Notes under the pieces: generated by a model
The model's input: only the letters and a program-made list of their open reading frames with translations
Told to the model about the DNA's origin: nothing
Database searches by the model: none
In this document: positions 1 to 8,317 of the stretch, one piece after another
Layout: the number at the start of each line of letters is the position of its first letter
Numbering within the stretch: the first letter of the stretch is position 1
Assembly (NCBI GenBank): GCA_016718825.1
Contig: JADKCL010000010.1
Span: forward strand, 1-64,000
Direction: 5' to 3'
DNA from: Bacteroidota bacterium
Lineage (GTDB): Bacteria; Bacteroidota; Bacteroidia; J057; JADKCL01
DNA: 64,000 bases
Translations under genes and position numbers: made by a program

Positions 1-333
1 TTCGTTGAGCAGCAAAATCCCGCGGCAGATGCGTTCGATTTCCGTGAAATAAGCCTCCACCTGCGAACGCACTTCGCTCCGGTCGGTGCCAAACAGCAGG
101 TCGATCATGCCAAAATGGAAGGTCTTGATCTTCTCGAATTGTTCCCAAGTATCGACTTCGCGGCAGTCGCGGGCGAGCCAAGCCAATTTTTCCAGGTGGT
201 TGGTGGTCTTGTCCATCGCCGAAATGACGATCACCAAACGATGTTGGGGCAAAAACTGACCGATGATTCGGCTGACATTCCGGACGGCCTCGGCGTCTTT
301 CACGGAGGCACCTCCAAATTTCATTACACGCAT
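1..333 (-). CDS. Aspartate kinase, N-terminal part (truncated by window edge)
   Basis: The first 111 codons, read leftward from an ATG at 333-331, start MRVMKFGGASV, the lysine-containing nucleotide-binding signature at the N-terminus of aspartokinases. VIVISAMDKTTN at about residues 38-49 is the next conserved block. The enzyme phosphorylates aspartate in the first step to lysine, threonine and methionine. The frame stays open to the window edge, so the rest is outside. It cannot be told whether this is a stand-alone kinase or the front of a kinase-homoserine dehydrogenase fusion. Its upstream region holds short AT-rich tandem repeats. Confidence 0.9.
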   Translation of the reverse strand, partial: MRVMKFGGASVKDAEAVRNVSRIIGQFLPQHRLVIVISAMDKTTNHLEKLAWLARDCREVDTWEQFEKIKTFHFGMIDLLFGTDRSEVRSQVEAYFTEIERICRGILLLNE

Positions 334-362
334 GACGCAAAATAAGTGAAAAGGGAATGGAA

Positions 363-383
363 AATTGAGAATTGAGAATTGAG
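363..383. repeat. Heptamer tandem repeat (aattgag)x3
   Basis: Three perfect copies of aattgag are followed by a related aatgga stretch. A similar sequence on the other strand occurs at 24,222-24,262, just upstream of the flotillin-like gene. Confidence 0.7.
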
Positions 384-504
384 AATGGAAAGTGGAGTTG
401 GGAGTGGTTAACGTTTCGTTGGGCGGATGAAATGGCTGTTTGAATCACTAGTTGCATTTACGAATTGTATGAACCGTCTTCATGCACGGAATATCGTCGG
501 TGGG

Positions 505-684
505 TTTCGTGGCCCGAAGGGCCTCAACAATTGTCGCTCACGTAGCGGCGTGAGCGGATTATGGGACGGATTGCCATTCGTTTTCGTGGCCCGAAGGGCC
601 TCAACAACAGTAGCCGTGGGCGAAGCCCATGGTATGGAGCCCATTTAGATATTCTCCGCCGAGCCCGCGGCGCGGGCTCGGCGG
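505..684. repeat. Cluster of short palindromic repeats, REP-like
   Basis: A 26-base direct repeat occurs at 505-530 and 582-607. Each copy contains ggcccgaagggcc, a 5-bp stem with a GAA loop. Between and after them lie more hairpins: cgctcac...gtgagcg near 535-556, tgggcgaagccca near 617-629, and a perfect 13-bp stem at 656-668 and 672-684 with a 3-base loop. No T-run follows the last one, so it is not a typical terminator. This looks like a REP/BIME-type intergenic element. Confidence 0.6.
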
Positions 685-805
685 CGAATTAAGTCATGGA
701 TTCGTTTGATCCCCCTCCCCCATTTTTCTGCACAGAACCGCATCCTGCAAAACATTTCCAAGCATGTTGAGTTCTATTCCCCAACTACAATAAAGATGAG
801 ACTCG

Positions 806-853
806 CCTCTCGATGAAGCTGCGGATGATTTTCAGCTTCGTCACCGATAGAGG
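806..853. repeat. Imperfect inverted repeat upstream of ftsH
   Basis: The segment cctctcgatgaagctg at 806-821 can pair imperfectly with 833-853, which contains cagcttcg and ends gatagagg. It gives a hairpin about 150 bases before ftsH. Its role is unknown. Confidence 0.4.
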
Positions 854-959
854 AGGGCATTGTTCAAGATTCGTTCTCACCCGGATACTGCGAAAAATCG
901 GCCTGAACAAGAGGTAGAACTTTCAGTTATACGGACAAATAGCTTAACTTTCGCCGCTT

Positions 960-993
960 TTGACATTCAGAAGTTGGCTCAGGATACAATTTG
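960..993 (+). promoter_or_regulatory. Possible ftsH promoter
   Basis: A TTG at 960-962 is followed after about 22 bases by acaatttg at 986-993, one base off the Bacteroidota -7 consensus TAnnTTTG. The ftsH start codon lies 14 bases downstream. The match is imperfect. Confidence 0.35.
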
Positions 994-1006
994 ATCGCTA
1001 AGAAGC

Positions 1007-3064
1007 ATGGCTGGAAAACCAGAAAATCAAAACGGCTCACAAGGTGGGAAAGGGTTTCCGAAGGGTTCGGGAAACTTGTATTGGATTTATGCATTGATTC
1101 TCCTCTTCATCATCGTTGCCACGTACTTTTTCCCGACGGGCGGCAACATCAAACCCATTTCGCCGAGCTACTTCATCAACACGCTCATTCCTGCCAATCA
1201 GGTCGATAGTGTGGTGGTCATCAACAAGGAAGAATTCGAAATCTACCTGACCAAAGAGGCAATGCAATTGGACGAATTCAAGAAGCAATTCCCCAATTAC
1301 AACCCCGAATCGCGTTCACGTGCTCCCCAATTTTCATTCAGCGCAGGCGCATCCGCAGAGTCGATCACCGACAAATGCGTGGAATTGAACTTGAAAGTGA
1401 CGCCCGTGACCCGTACCGACTACATCGGCGGATTGCTGCAATTTTTGGTTCCGATTGCGATCCTGATCGCCCTTTGGGTATTTTTCATGCGTCGTATCGG
1501 CGGTGGAGGCCCAGGAGGACAGATCTTTAACATCGGCAAAAGCAAGGCTTTGCTCTACGACAAGGAAAACAAGGTGGAAGTCACCTTCAACGATGTCGCT
1601 GGACTCGAAGAAGCCAAGGAAGAAGTCGAAGAAGTGGTCGATTTCCTCAAGGACCCCGCACGTTATACCCGCCTCGGCGGCCACATCCCAAAGGGTGTAT
1701 TGCTCGTAGGCCCTCCCGGAACTGGTAAAACCTTGCTTGCCAAGGCAGTAGCAGGGGAAGCCAAAGTACCGTTCTTCTCGTTGAGCGGTTCAGACTTCGT
1801 CGAAATGTTTGTCGGTGTCGGTGCAGCCCGTGTGCGTGACCTCTTCAAGCAGGCCAAGGACAAAGCGCCTTGTATCGTGTTCATCGACGAAATTGACGCC
1901 ATCGGCCGTGCCCGTGGACGTAACAACATCCAAGGCGGCAACGACGAACGTGAAAACACGCTCAACCAATTGCTCGTCGAAATGGATGGCTTCAACAGCG
2001 ACACCGGGGTGATCCTGATGGCAGCGACGAACCGTCCCGACGTTTTGGATCCGGCCTTGTTGCGCCCAGGACGTTTTGACCGTCAAATCTCCGTGGACCG
2101 TCCCGACTTGAAGGGCCGCGAGCAGATTTTCAAGGTTCACTTGAAGAATATCAAACTCAGCGATGACGTCGAGGCCGCCAAATTGGCTTCGCAGACCCCG
2201 GGTTTTGTCGGTGCAGACATCATGAACGTGGTGAACGAAGCCGCCTTGATCGCTGCCCGCAAGAACAAGGACGCGGTGGACATGAGCGACTTCCAAGATG
2301 CCATTGACCGCGTGATCGGTGGTTTGGAGAAGAAAAACAAAATCATTTCGCCCGAGGAGAAGAAGATCATTGCCTACCACGAAGGTGGTCATGCCGTCGC
2401 CGGATGGTTTTTGGAGCATGCCTATCCGCTGGTGAAGGTGACGATCGTACCGCGTGGTGTTGCAGCCCTCGGCTACGCCCAATACCTGCCCAAGGAGCAG
2501 TACTTGTACAGCACCGAGCAGATGATGGATCAGATGTGTGTCGCTCTCGGCGGACGTGTTGCAGAGGAATTGATCTTCGGCCGCATCACCACCGGTGCGC
2601 AAAATGACTTGGAGCGCATCACGCAACAAGCCTATGCGATGGTGACTGTTTACGGCATGAATGCGACGATCGGCAACGTATCCTTCGTGGATCATGACGG
2701 CGAATTCAACTTCCGGAAGCCTTATTCCGAGGAAATGGCTTCGCAGATCGACAAGGAAGTGCGGCAGCTGATTGCAGGTGCCTACGAACGTACCCGTGCC
2801 CTGCTGATACAGCACATGGATGCCCTGCAAATTGTTGCCAAGACCCTGTTGGAAAAGGAAGTCATCTTCAAGGATGACCTCAAGACCCTGATCGGTCCAA
2901 GACCCTTCGCGGATCCAAGCGAGGCAGAAGTCAAGGTGAGCATCGAAAAGACACCTGAAACTCCGGCAGCCCCGATAGAGCCATCTGCGGAGGCCAAGCC
3001 GAATGTAGAAGAGACCCCCAAATCACAAATCCCCGACCTCCCACCGCCTCCGGCGGCAGAGTGA
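1007..3064 (+). CDS. ftsH: ATP-dependent zinc metalloprotease FtsH
   Basis: FtsH is a membrane-anchored AAA+ protease hexamer that extracts and degrades membrane and regulatory proteins. At 685 residues it has the family's normal length. An N-terminal membrane helix lies at about 24-42 and a second at about 142-161, enclosing a periplasmic segment. Walker A GPPGTGKT is at 235-242, Walker B VFIDEID at about 291-297, the SRH with RPGRFDR near 353-359, and the zinc site HEGGH at 458-462. The C-terminal tail is rich in Pro, Glu and Ala. A terminator hairpin follows directly. Confidence 0.98.
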   Translation: MAGKPENQNGSQGGKGFPKGSGNLYWIYALILLFIIVATYFFPTGGNIKPISPSYFINTLIPANQVDSVVVINKEEFEIYLTKEAMQLDEFKKQFPNYNPESRSRAPQFSFSAGASAESITDKCVELNLKVTPVTRTDYIGGLLQFLVPIAILIALWVFFMRRIGGGGPGGQIFNIGKSKALLYDKENKVEVTFNDVAGLEEAKEEVEEVVDFLKDPARYTRLGGHIPKGVLLVGPPGTGKTLLAKAVAGEAKVPFFSLSGSDFVEMFVGVGAARVRDLFKQAKDKAPCIVFIDEIDAIGRARGRNNIQGGNDERENTLNQLLVEMDGFNSDTGVILMAATNRPDVLDPALLRPGRFDRQISVDRPDLKGREQIFKVHLKNIKLSDDVEAAKLASQTPGFVGADIMNVVNEAALIAARKNKDAVDMSDFQDAIDRVIGGLEKKNKIISPEEKKIIAYHEGGHAVAGWFLEHAYPLVKVTIVPRGVAALGYAQYLPKEQYLYSTEQMMDQMCVALGGRVAEELIFGRITTGAQNDLERITQQAYAMVTVYGMNATIGNVSFVDHDGEFNFRKPYSEEMASQIDKEVRQLIAGAYERTRALLIQHMDALQIVAKTLLEKEVIFKDDLKTLIGPRPFADPSEAEVKVSIEKTPETPAAPIEPSAEAKPNVEETPKSQIPDLPPPPAAE

Positions 3065-3078
3065 GAGTGAGAGTGAGA
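3059..3078 (+). repeat. Hexamer tandem repeat over the ftsH stop codon
   Basis: About three copies of gagtga run across and just past the ftsH stop codon. A similar purine-rich stretch follows the prfA stop at 6,009-6,045. Confidence 0.55.
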
Positions 3079-3119
3079 ATCGGCCTGTTGGAATGTTTCA
3101 ACAGGCCGATTTGGTTTTT
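3078..3119 (+). terminator. Rho-independent terminator of ftsH
   Basis: A perfect 13-bp stem (3,078-3,090 with 3,099-3,111) has an 8-base loop and is followed by tggtttttgg. The loop contains an ATG at 3,093 in frame with lpxH, which is therefore unlikely to be the lpxH start. Confidence 0.85.
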
Positions 3120-3156
3120 GGAAAAGTCGTACAACCGATTTTCCACCTCAATCCAT

Positions 3157-3164
3157 TATCTTCG
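3157..3164 (+). promoter_or_regulatory. -7 promoter element of lpxH
   Basis: TATCTTCG fits TAnnTTYG and lies 6 bases before the TTG start proposed for lpxH, implying a very short or absent leader. Confidence 0.5.
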
Positions 3165-3170
3165 CGGGGC

Positions 3171-3968
3171 TTGAATACGGGTAAAAAAATATACTTCGCA
3201 TCTGATTTGCATCTTGGAGCGCCCGATGCGGCGACGAGTTTGGTGCGCGAACGCCATTTTGTGCGGTGGCTTGACAAGATCAAGCCCGACGTTGCCGAAC
3301 TCTACCTGCTGGGCGATGTTTTTGACTTCTGGTTTGAATACCGGCAAGCCATCCCGAAGGGCTACAGCCGCATCCTCGGCAAACTCTGCGAATTGGCCGA
3401 TATGGGGGTCAAAATCCACTACTTTGTCGGCAACCACGACATGTGGATGCAGCGCTACTTCACCGAACAATTCGGGGCGGAGATCCATTACCATCCTGTC
3501 ATGCGCAAGCTCAATGGCAAAACCTATTACATCGGCCATGGCGACGGATTGGGTCCGGGCGACCGCAAATACAAGCTGTTGAAAAAAGTTTTCCGCAATC
3601 CGCTGGCGCAATGGGCATTTCACCGGTTGCATCCCAACTTTGGCATTGGGCTTGCAAACTACTTTTCGAGGAAAAGCCGGCGCAAGACGGGACACGAAGA
3701 CGCCATCGACCATGGCGACAACGAGTTTCTGCTCATCTTTGCAAAGGAATCCTTGAAGGAAAACCCTGAAATTGATTACTTTGTCTTCGGACATCGGCAT
3801 TTGCCCAAATACCATCCGCTTGAAAACGAAAAAGCATATCTCAACCTTGGTGATTGGATCACGCACTTCACTTACCTGCAGGTCGATGATCAAGGTCCTC
3901 GGTTGTATCGTTTTCTGCTCGATGGCAACACTATTCCCCTCCCGGGCGGCGGCACAAACCGAGGCTGA
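3171..3968 (+). CDS. lpxH: UDP-2,3-diacylglucosamine diphosphatase (LpxH-like)
   Basis: This metallophosphoesterase of lipid A synthesis cleaves UDP-2,3-diacylglucosamine to lipid X at the inner membrane. The metal-binding motifs appear in order: ASDLHLGAP, LGDVFDFW, VGNHDMW, GHGDG and FGHRHLP. The TTG at 3,171 is preferred (265 aa) because the only upstream ATG, at 3,093, sits in the loop of the ftsH terminator, and a -7 element lies just before the TTG. The last 83 bases overlap the next gene in another frame. Another phosphoesterase of the same superfamily is possible, but the motif set fits LpxH well. Confidence 0.85.
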   Translation: MNTGKKIYFASDLHLGAPDAATSLVRERHFVRWLDKIKPDVAELYLLGDVFDFWFEYRQAIPKGYSRILGKLCELADMGVKIHYFVGNHDMWMQRYFTEQFGAEIHYHPVMRKLNGKTYYIGHGDGLGPGDRKYKLLKKVFRNPLAQWAFHRLHPNFGIGLANYFSRKSRRKTGHEDAIDHGDNEFLLIFAKESLKENPEIDYFVFGHRHLPKYHPLENEKAYLNLGDWITHFTYLQVDDQGPRLYRFLLDGNTIPLPGGGTNRG

Positions 3969-4794
3969 TTCGCTGTTCCAAGCCCCGAGCAAGTCGGTTC
4001 TGGGCATTCCCGAAGGCCTTACGGACTTGGAAGTCGATCAAGAAGGCAATATTTACCTGCTGCAAACCAAAAAACACCGCATTTACAAGTTCTTCGAGAT
4101 GACCGAATTTGACTCCATCCAAGTGATTGGTGGCAAGGGCATCGGCGAAGAAGGCTTCAATTTCCCGAGCAAAGTCACCGTTCCCAACCGGCAGAGTGTG
4201 TTTATCCTCGACCAAATGAACCGCCGTTTGGTGCAGCTCAACACCAATCTCCGGGTGATCAAAGACATCGACTTTCTGACCTTGGAGTCCAAATTGCTCA
4301 CTGCCGATGTCGAATCGTTTTGGCCCATCAGCTTTGTGGTGGGGCCTTCTGGTGAATTGTTTTTCTTGAACCAAGAAGACATCAAAATCTACAAATTCAC
4401 CACGGCAGGTACATTGGAGCGTGCATTCGGAGGAGTAGACTACGGCGCAGGCAGCCTTTCAGAACCCTACGATATCGTGATGAACAGCGCCAATCTGGTG
4501 TTTGCGGTGGACAGCACCCACCAAAAGGTGAGCATCTTCGACCTGTACGGCACTTATCAATACGCCCTGAGTTTCCCCCTTGAATTCAGGTGGAAACGTT
4601 TGAGCACTTTTGACGACAACCTGCTCTTTTTGGGCGAAAAGGAGATTTTCCTTTACAATATCTTCAGCAAAAAAGGACAAACCATCCGCTTTGAACGCAA
4701 GGAAAAACTTGTGGATGCGGTTGGCGGCAAGGATTTCCTCTATCTTTTGTTTGAAAATCAAGTAGATTTGTACGCGCTCAGCAGTCAGAAATAG
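3886..4794 (+). CDS. Secreted NHL-like beta-propeller protein
   Basis: This 302-residue protein begins with a signal peptide (MIKVLGCIVF, cleavage probably near RAAAQ at residues 19-23). Recurring blocks of the form DLEVDQEGNIYLLQ, FILDQMNRRLVQL, FAVDSTHQKVSIFDL and DFLYLLF, roughly every 40-50 residues, indicate an NHL/6-bladed propeller. The ATG at 3,886 is chosen because it begins the signal peptide. It lies inside lpxH, giving an 83-base overlap and suggesting co-transcription. The function is unknown; such propellers usually bind proteins or glycans. Confidence 0.8.
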   Translation: MIKVLGCIVFCSMATLFPSRAAAQTEADSLFQAPSKSVLGIPEGLTDLEVDQEGNIYLLQTKKHRIYKFFEMTEFDSIQVIGGKGIGEEGFNFPSKVTVPNRQSVFILDQMNRRLVQLNTNLRVIKDIDFLTLESKLLTADVESFWPISFVVGPSGELFFLNQEDIKIYKFTTAGTLERAFGGVDYGAGSLSEPYDIVMNSANLVFAVDSTHQKVSIFDLYGTYQYALSFPLEFRWKRLSTFDDNLLFLGEKEIFLYNIFSKKGQTIRFERKEKLVDAVGGKDFLYLLFENQVDLYALSSQK

Positions 4795-4931
4795 GCCTGC
4801 AGCAACAATGAAAATGAATTTTTCGGCCCACATTCTCCGCCATTAGCGCCCGAGATTACAAACCCCGGAGCACAGCCCAAATTGTGCACCACCGAATTTC
4901 ATTTCTAATTTCTCATTTCTAATTCACTGCG

Positions 4932-6002
4932 ATGTTTGAGCAACTGCAAGCGATTGAAGCCCGTTTCCATGAAGTCGGCGACGAACTCACCAAGCCCGAA
5001 GTCTTGAGTGACATGAAACGCACCAAGGTCCTGAGCAAGGAATACAAGGATTTGAATCCGATTGTGAAGGCTTGGCACGAACTTTTGCACCTCCAAAAGA
5101 GCCTTCAAAGTGCCCGCGACATGCTTAACGGCGAAAAGGACCCTGAAATGCGGGAAATGGCCAAGGAGGAAATCGACTTGCTCACGCCCAAAGTCGCGGA
5201 TGCTGAAGAGTATCTGAAAACCCTGTTGATTCCGAAAGATCCGGAAGACAGCAACAACGTGATTCTGGAGATCCGGGCCGGTACGGGCGGTGACGAAGCC
5301 TGCATTTTTGCCGGGGATCTCTATCGAATGTACGCCCGCTACGCGGACAAAAAAGGCTGGCAATGTGACCTGAACGACTTCGAAGAAGGAAAAGCAGGCG
5401 GCTACAGCAAGATCGTGATGACCATTTCGGGAGAGGACGCCTACGGCATCATGAAATTCGAGTCGGGCGTGCACCGCGTGCAGCGCGTTCCCGCCACGGA
5501 GTCGCAAGGGCGCATCCATACGAGCGCGGCCACCGTTGCGGCGATGCCTGAAATGGAAGAAGTCGACATCGACATCAATCCTTCCGACATCAGGGTGGAC
5601 GTGTTCCGGGCGAGTGGCGCAGGTGGGCAACACGTGAACAAAACCGAATCCGCTGTGCGTTTGGTACACATTCCGACGGGAATCGAAGTCCAAAACCAGG
5701 ATGAAAAGTCGCAGATCAAGAACAAGGAGAAAGCGATGAAAATCCTGTTTGCCCGTATCTACGACATGGAATTGCAAAAGAAGCTCGAAGTGCAATCCAA
5801 ACTGCGGAAAACCTACGTTTCGACCGGTGACCGCAGTGCGAAGATTCGCACCTACAATTATCCGCAGGGCCGTGTGACCGACCACCGCATCAACCTGACG
5901 CTCTACAACTTGAGCGCCATCATGGGCGGGGAAATCGATGATCTGATCGGCGCGCTGCGCATGGCCGACAACGCGGAGAAGATGAAAACGGGACTGGCTT
6001 AA
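4932..6002 (+). CDS. prfA: Peptide chain release factor 1
   Basis: RF1 reads UAA and UAG and triggers peptide release on the ribosome. At 356 residues it has the usual length. The stop-codon recognition tripeptide PAT is at 187-189, distinguishing it from RF2 (SPF). The catalytic GGQ is at 231-233 within GAGGQHVNKTESAVR. It starts at ATG 4,932 after a 137-base gap with T/C-rich sequence resembling short dispersed repeats. It is probably monocistronic, with a complex inverted repeat beyond its stop. Confidence 0.97.
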   Translation: MFEQLQAIEARFHEVGDELTKPEVLSDMKRTKVLSKEYKDLNPIVKAWHELLHLQKSLQSARDMLNGEKDPEMREMAKEEIDLLTPKVADAEEYLKTLLIPKDPEDSNNVILEIRAGTGGDEACIFAGDLYRMYARYADKKGWQCDLNDFEEGKAGGYSKIVMTISGEDAYGIMKFESGVHRVQRVPATESQGRIHTSAATVAAMPEMEEVDIDINPSDIRVDVFRASGAGGQHVNKTESAVRLVHIPTGIEVQNQDEKSQIKNKEKAMKILFARIYDMELQKKLEVQSKLRKTYVSTGDRSAKIRTYNYPQGRVTDHRINLTLYNLSAIMGGEIDDLIGALRMADNAEKMKTGLA

Positions 6003-6051
6003 ACAGTGTGAGAGAGGGAGTGTGAGAGCGAGTGTTGAGAGGGAGGTTGTA

Positions 6052-6142
6052 GCGAAGGCGGCGCTCACATCTTGTTTTGGGTAGCGCCGCCTTCGCGTAT
6101 TCAGCGCGTCGTTGGCGCTACCCAAAATGCGGTGTGAGCGCC
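6052..6142. repeat. Inverted-repeat element with alternative hairpins
   Basis: Two 29-base arms (6,060-6,088 and 6,114-6,142) are reverse complements at about 25 positions, with a 25-base centre. The left arm also forms a perfect 14-bp hairpin of its own (6,052-6,065 with 6,083-6,096), which competes with the long-range pairing. The element lies after prfA and resembles a small REP or MITE-like repeat. No coding sequence is inside. Confidence 0.75.
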
Positions 6143-6206
6143 AAAAACGCTGTACTTTGAGTTCAAGATCGGAGTTCGCGGAGAATTAGCCGATTCAATC
6201 CCCCCT

Positions 6207-7181
6207 TCAAAGCGTCCGTTGGATGTACGCTGCGGTCTCCATCATCGCTGCCACGCCCATGTGCACGACGATGCCGCCCCAGATGGAGCGGGTATAGTAG
6301 GCCACGACGCCCAAAATATAGCCACCGAAGACCGATGCAACGGCCTCGCCCGCAGGTTTGCCAAAGTGCAGAAAACAATACATCGCCGCCATGGGCAACA
6401 CCGCCCTTGGACCCAACCACCGGATGAATCCAATCACCAAGAATCCCCTGAAAACCAATTCGACAAGGGCAAAATCAGAGAGATAGACAAATTCAAAAAC
6501 GGCACCGGTCAGCCAAGGCGAGACACCCACTTTGGCTTCGGCCGGACCCGCAAAATACTGCGGATAAACCTTGAGGAAATCGGGCTGATAAGACGCAATG
6601 GTGATCAAAGGCAGCATGATCAGCAACATCAAAAAATACGGCGCCAAGCCCTTGGGCTTTGTAAAAAGGCCGTAAAATTGGTTGTAGCGGTCGTGATCAT
6701 TTTCATACAGCGCCGGCACAACCTTCGGTTTACGGTCCACCAAAAACCAAAAGAGCAGCAAGGGTGCCAACATGAAAACAAAGCGCTTCAGGTTCCACAA
6801 AACCAGCAATCCCCAACGAAACAATTCCTTCGGAAACAGTTCGCGGGCAAGGTTTTTGTGCCAAGGAAACCATGCCGTGATCGAAACCATCAGCAAGGCT
6901 AACAAGAGCATGGCCCAAAACCCTGGCTTCTTCAGTCCGGGGGCAGGTTTCTGGAAAATCGCCTGCAAACCTACCACCACCAAATAGGGAAAGGCCATAA
7001 ACGAGGTCCAGCGCACCAATTTCACCCATCCGTCGGGCTGCGTATAGATCCACTTATTGGTCAGATGCAGGGTATAGTTGAGTGTCAAGCAAATGCCGAG
7101 CACCAAAAACGTCAGCAAATAGGTCCACAGGTGGAAATCCTCCTTCAAAAACATCCGGAGCGAAGAAACAATTTTGCGCAT
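6207..7181 (-). CDS. CPBP family intramembrane metalloprotease
   Basis: This 324-residue polytopic membrane protein has about eight hydrophobic segments. The C-terminal third carries the CPBP/Abi (CAAX protease) motifs: VELVFRGFL (the usual EExxxR with the first Glu replaced by Val), FLHFGKP and VHMGVAAM. The start at 7,181 (MRKIVSS) is chosen because the upstream open frame only shadows the neighbouring gene. It lies 55 bases after the radical SAM gene on the same strand. Substrates are unknown; family members act in prenyl-protein processing or self-immunity. The missing first Glu makes activity uncertain. Confidence 0.8.
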   Translation of the reverse strand: MRKIVSSLRMFLKEDFHLWTYLLTFLVLGICLTLNYTLHLTNKWIYTQPDGWVKLVRWTSFMAFPYLVVVGLQAIFQKPAPGLKKPGFWAMLLLALLMVSITAWFPWHKNLARELFPKELFRWGLLVLWNLKRFVFMLAPLLLFWFLVDRKPKVVPALYENDHDRYNQFYGLFTKPKGLAPYFLMLLIMLPLITIASYQPDFLKVYPQYFAGPAEAKVGVSPWLTGAVFEFVYLSDFALVELVFRGFLVIGFIRWLGPRAVLPMAAMYCFLHFGKPAGEAVASVFGGYILGVVAYYTRSIWGGIVVHMGVAAMMETAAYIQRTL

Positions 7182-7236
7182 GATCGGCGAGTGATTGAGC
7201 TTGCAAAGATGGAAAAATTCGGAGAATTGCCGATTC

Positions 7237-8247
7237 TCAAGCCCAAATCTCGGTGCCTTCGGAGCAATTGGTACAGATATCGATCGATTTGCGTGATTGC
7301 ACGAGGCGTCCACGGAAGTCCTTGTAGGCCGGACTGCGCCAGATCGTGTGAAAATCCATTTCGGGCAGCTTACCCATCTCGTATTGGGCGTCTTTGTCAA
7401 AGCAGCAGGGCAAAACGCGTCCATCCCAGGTGATTTCAGCGCCCATCCAGAGTTTCCAGCATTGGTTTTTGAGTTTGTTTTTCAGGACAAACTTGCCGTC
7501 GGCGCCTTTTTTGTAGCGGGAATAACGCTCATTCTTCGGAATCAGGGGATGGCCACCTTCGAAGTCATAAATCTGCGCGGTTTTGAAGACAACTTTGTCC
7601 ACGCCAAGTTCCTTGCCGAGGGATTCAATTTCCGGAATTTCGTGTTCGTTGGCGGCAGTGACGAGGAATTGCAAAATGATGTAGGGCGTCTTCGAATGCA
7701 TTTTTTCGCGCCATTCGACCAATTTGCGGGTGCCTTCCTTGACCTTTTGGAGGTTGCCGCCAACGCGGTATTGTTGGTAGGTTTCCTGCGTGGCGCCGTC
7801 GATGGATACGACCACTTCGTGAATGCCGCTTTCAATGGTCGCCTTCGCGTTTTGGTCGGTGAGGTAATGGGCGTTCGTGCTCGTGCCCACGTAGATGTTG
7901 CGTTGCGCCGCGTAGGCGGCCATGGGCAGGAAATTCGGATTCAAATACGGTTCGCCTTGAAAATACATCAACATGTAGACCAAGTCCTTGTGCAGCGCAT
8001 CCGCCATCACCTTGAAAGATTCCAAGTCGAGCATTCCGGTGGGCCGTGTAAAGGACCGCAACCCCGAGGGGCATTCCGGACAACGCAGATTGCAGCTTGT
8101 GGTGGGTTCTACCCCGATTTTCGCTGGATTGCCCCAATGAATGGGCTTGCGCAGCAAACGCGCCCACTGAAATGACCAATACAACAAGAAAAAATTCCAA
8201 GCCTTTCGCAGGGTCAATGTCCGCAGTAAAATCAGGACCCTTTTCAT
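7237..8247 (-). CDS. Radical SAM/SPASM domain protein
   Basis: The protein has 336 residues. The [4Fe-4S]-SAM motif CNLRCPEC (CxxxCxxC) is at residues 52-59, followed by a radical SAM barrel (FQGEPYLNP, VVVSIDGATQETYQQYR). A C-terminal SPASM-type cysteine set follows: NQCWKLW, VLPCCFDKD and ICTNCSEG. SPASM proteins typically mature peptides or activate enzymes. No obvious peptide substrate is encoded nearby. The N-terminus has a hydrophobic stretch (about 16-30) that could associate with the membrane. It is probably co-transcribed with the downstream CPBP protease, which hints at peptide processing but does not prove it. Confidence 0.88.
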   Translation of the reverse strand: MKRVLILLRTLTLRKAWNFFLLYWSFQWARLLRKPIHWGNPAKIGVEPTTSCNLRCPECPSGLRSFTRPTGMLDLESFKVMADALHKDLVYMLMYFQGEPYLNPNFLPMAAYAAQRNIYVGTSTNAHYLTDQNAKATIESGIHEVVVSIDGATQETYQQYRVGGNLQKVKEGTRKLVEWREKMHSKTPYIILQFLVTAANEHEIPEIESLGKELGVDKVVFKTAQIYDFEGGHPLIPKNERYSRYKKGADGKFVLKNKLKNQCWKLWMGAEITWDGRVLPCCFDKDAQYEMGKLPEMDFHTIWRSPAYKDFRGRLVQSRKSIDICTNCSEGTEIWA

Positions 8248-8317
8248 TCAATTGACAATTGCTGTGCGCTTGGAGATACAAAGGAGGCCAATCGGCGGAT
8301 GGACAATTGAAAATGTT

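Larger units (their letters stand above)
334..1006. other. Intergenic region with repeats and hairpins
   Basis: This 670-base gap lies between the divergent aspartokinase and ftsH genes. It holds a 7-base tandem repeat, a cluster of short GC-rich hairpins with a 26-base direct repeat, an imperfect long hairpin and the probable ftsH promoter. An open frame at 427-648 runs through the repeat cluster and is probably not a gene. Confidence 0.6.

Noticed and set aside
427..648. Short plus-strand frame over the repeat cluster
   Set aside because: It is formed by translating palindromic repeats (ARRASTTVAVGEAHG); no start context or conserved protein.
1790..2830. Long open frame on the minus strand inside ftsH
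   Set aside because: It lies wholly antisense to a clear ftsH gene and shows no family motif; it follows from the codon bias of the real gene.
4905..6125. 406-codon minus-strand frame over prfA
   Set aside because: Antisense shadow of prfA, with histidine- and arginine-rich composition and no recognisable domain.
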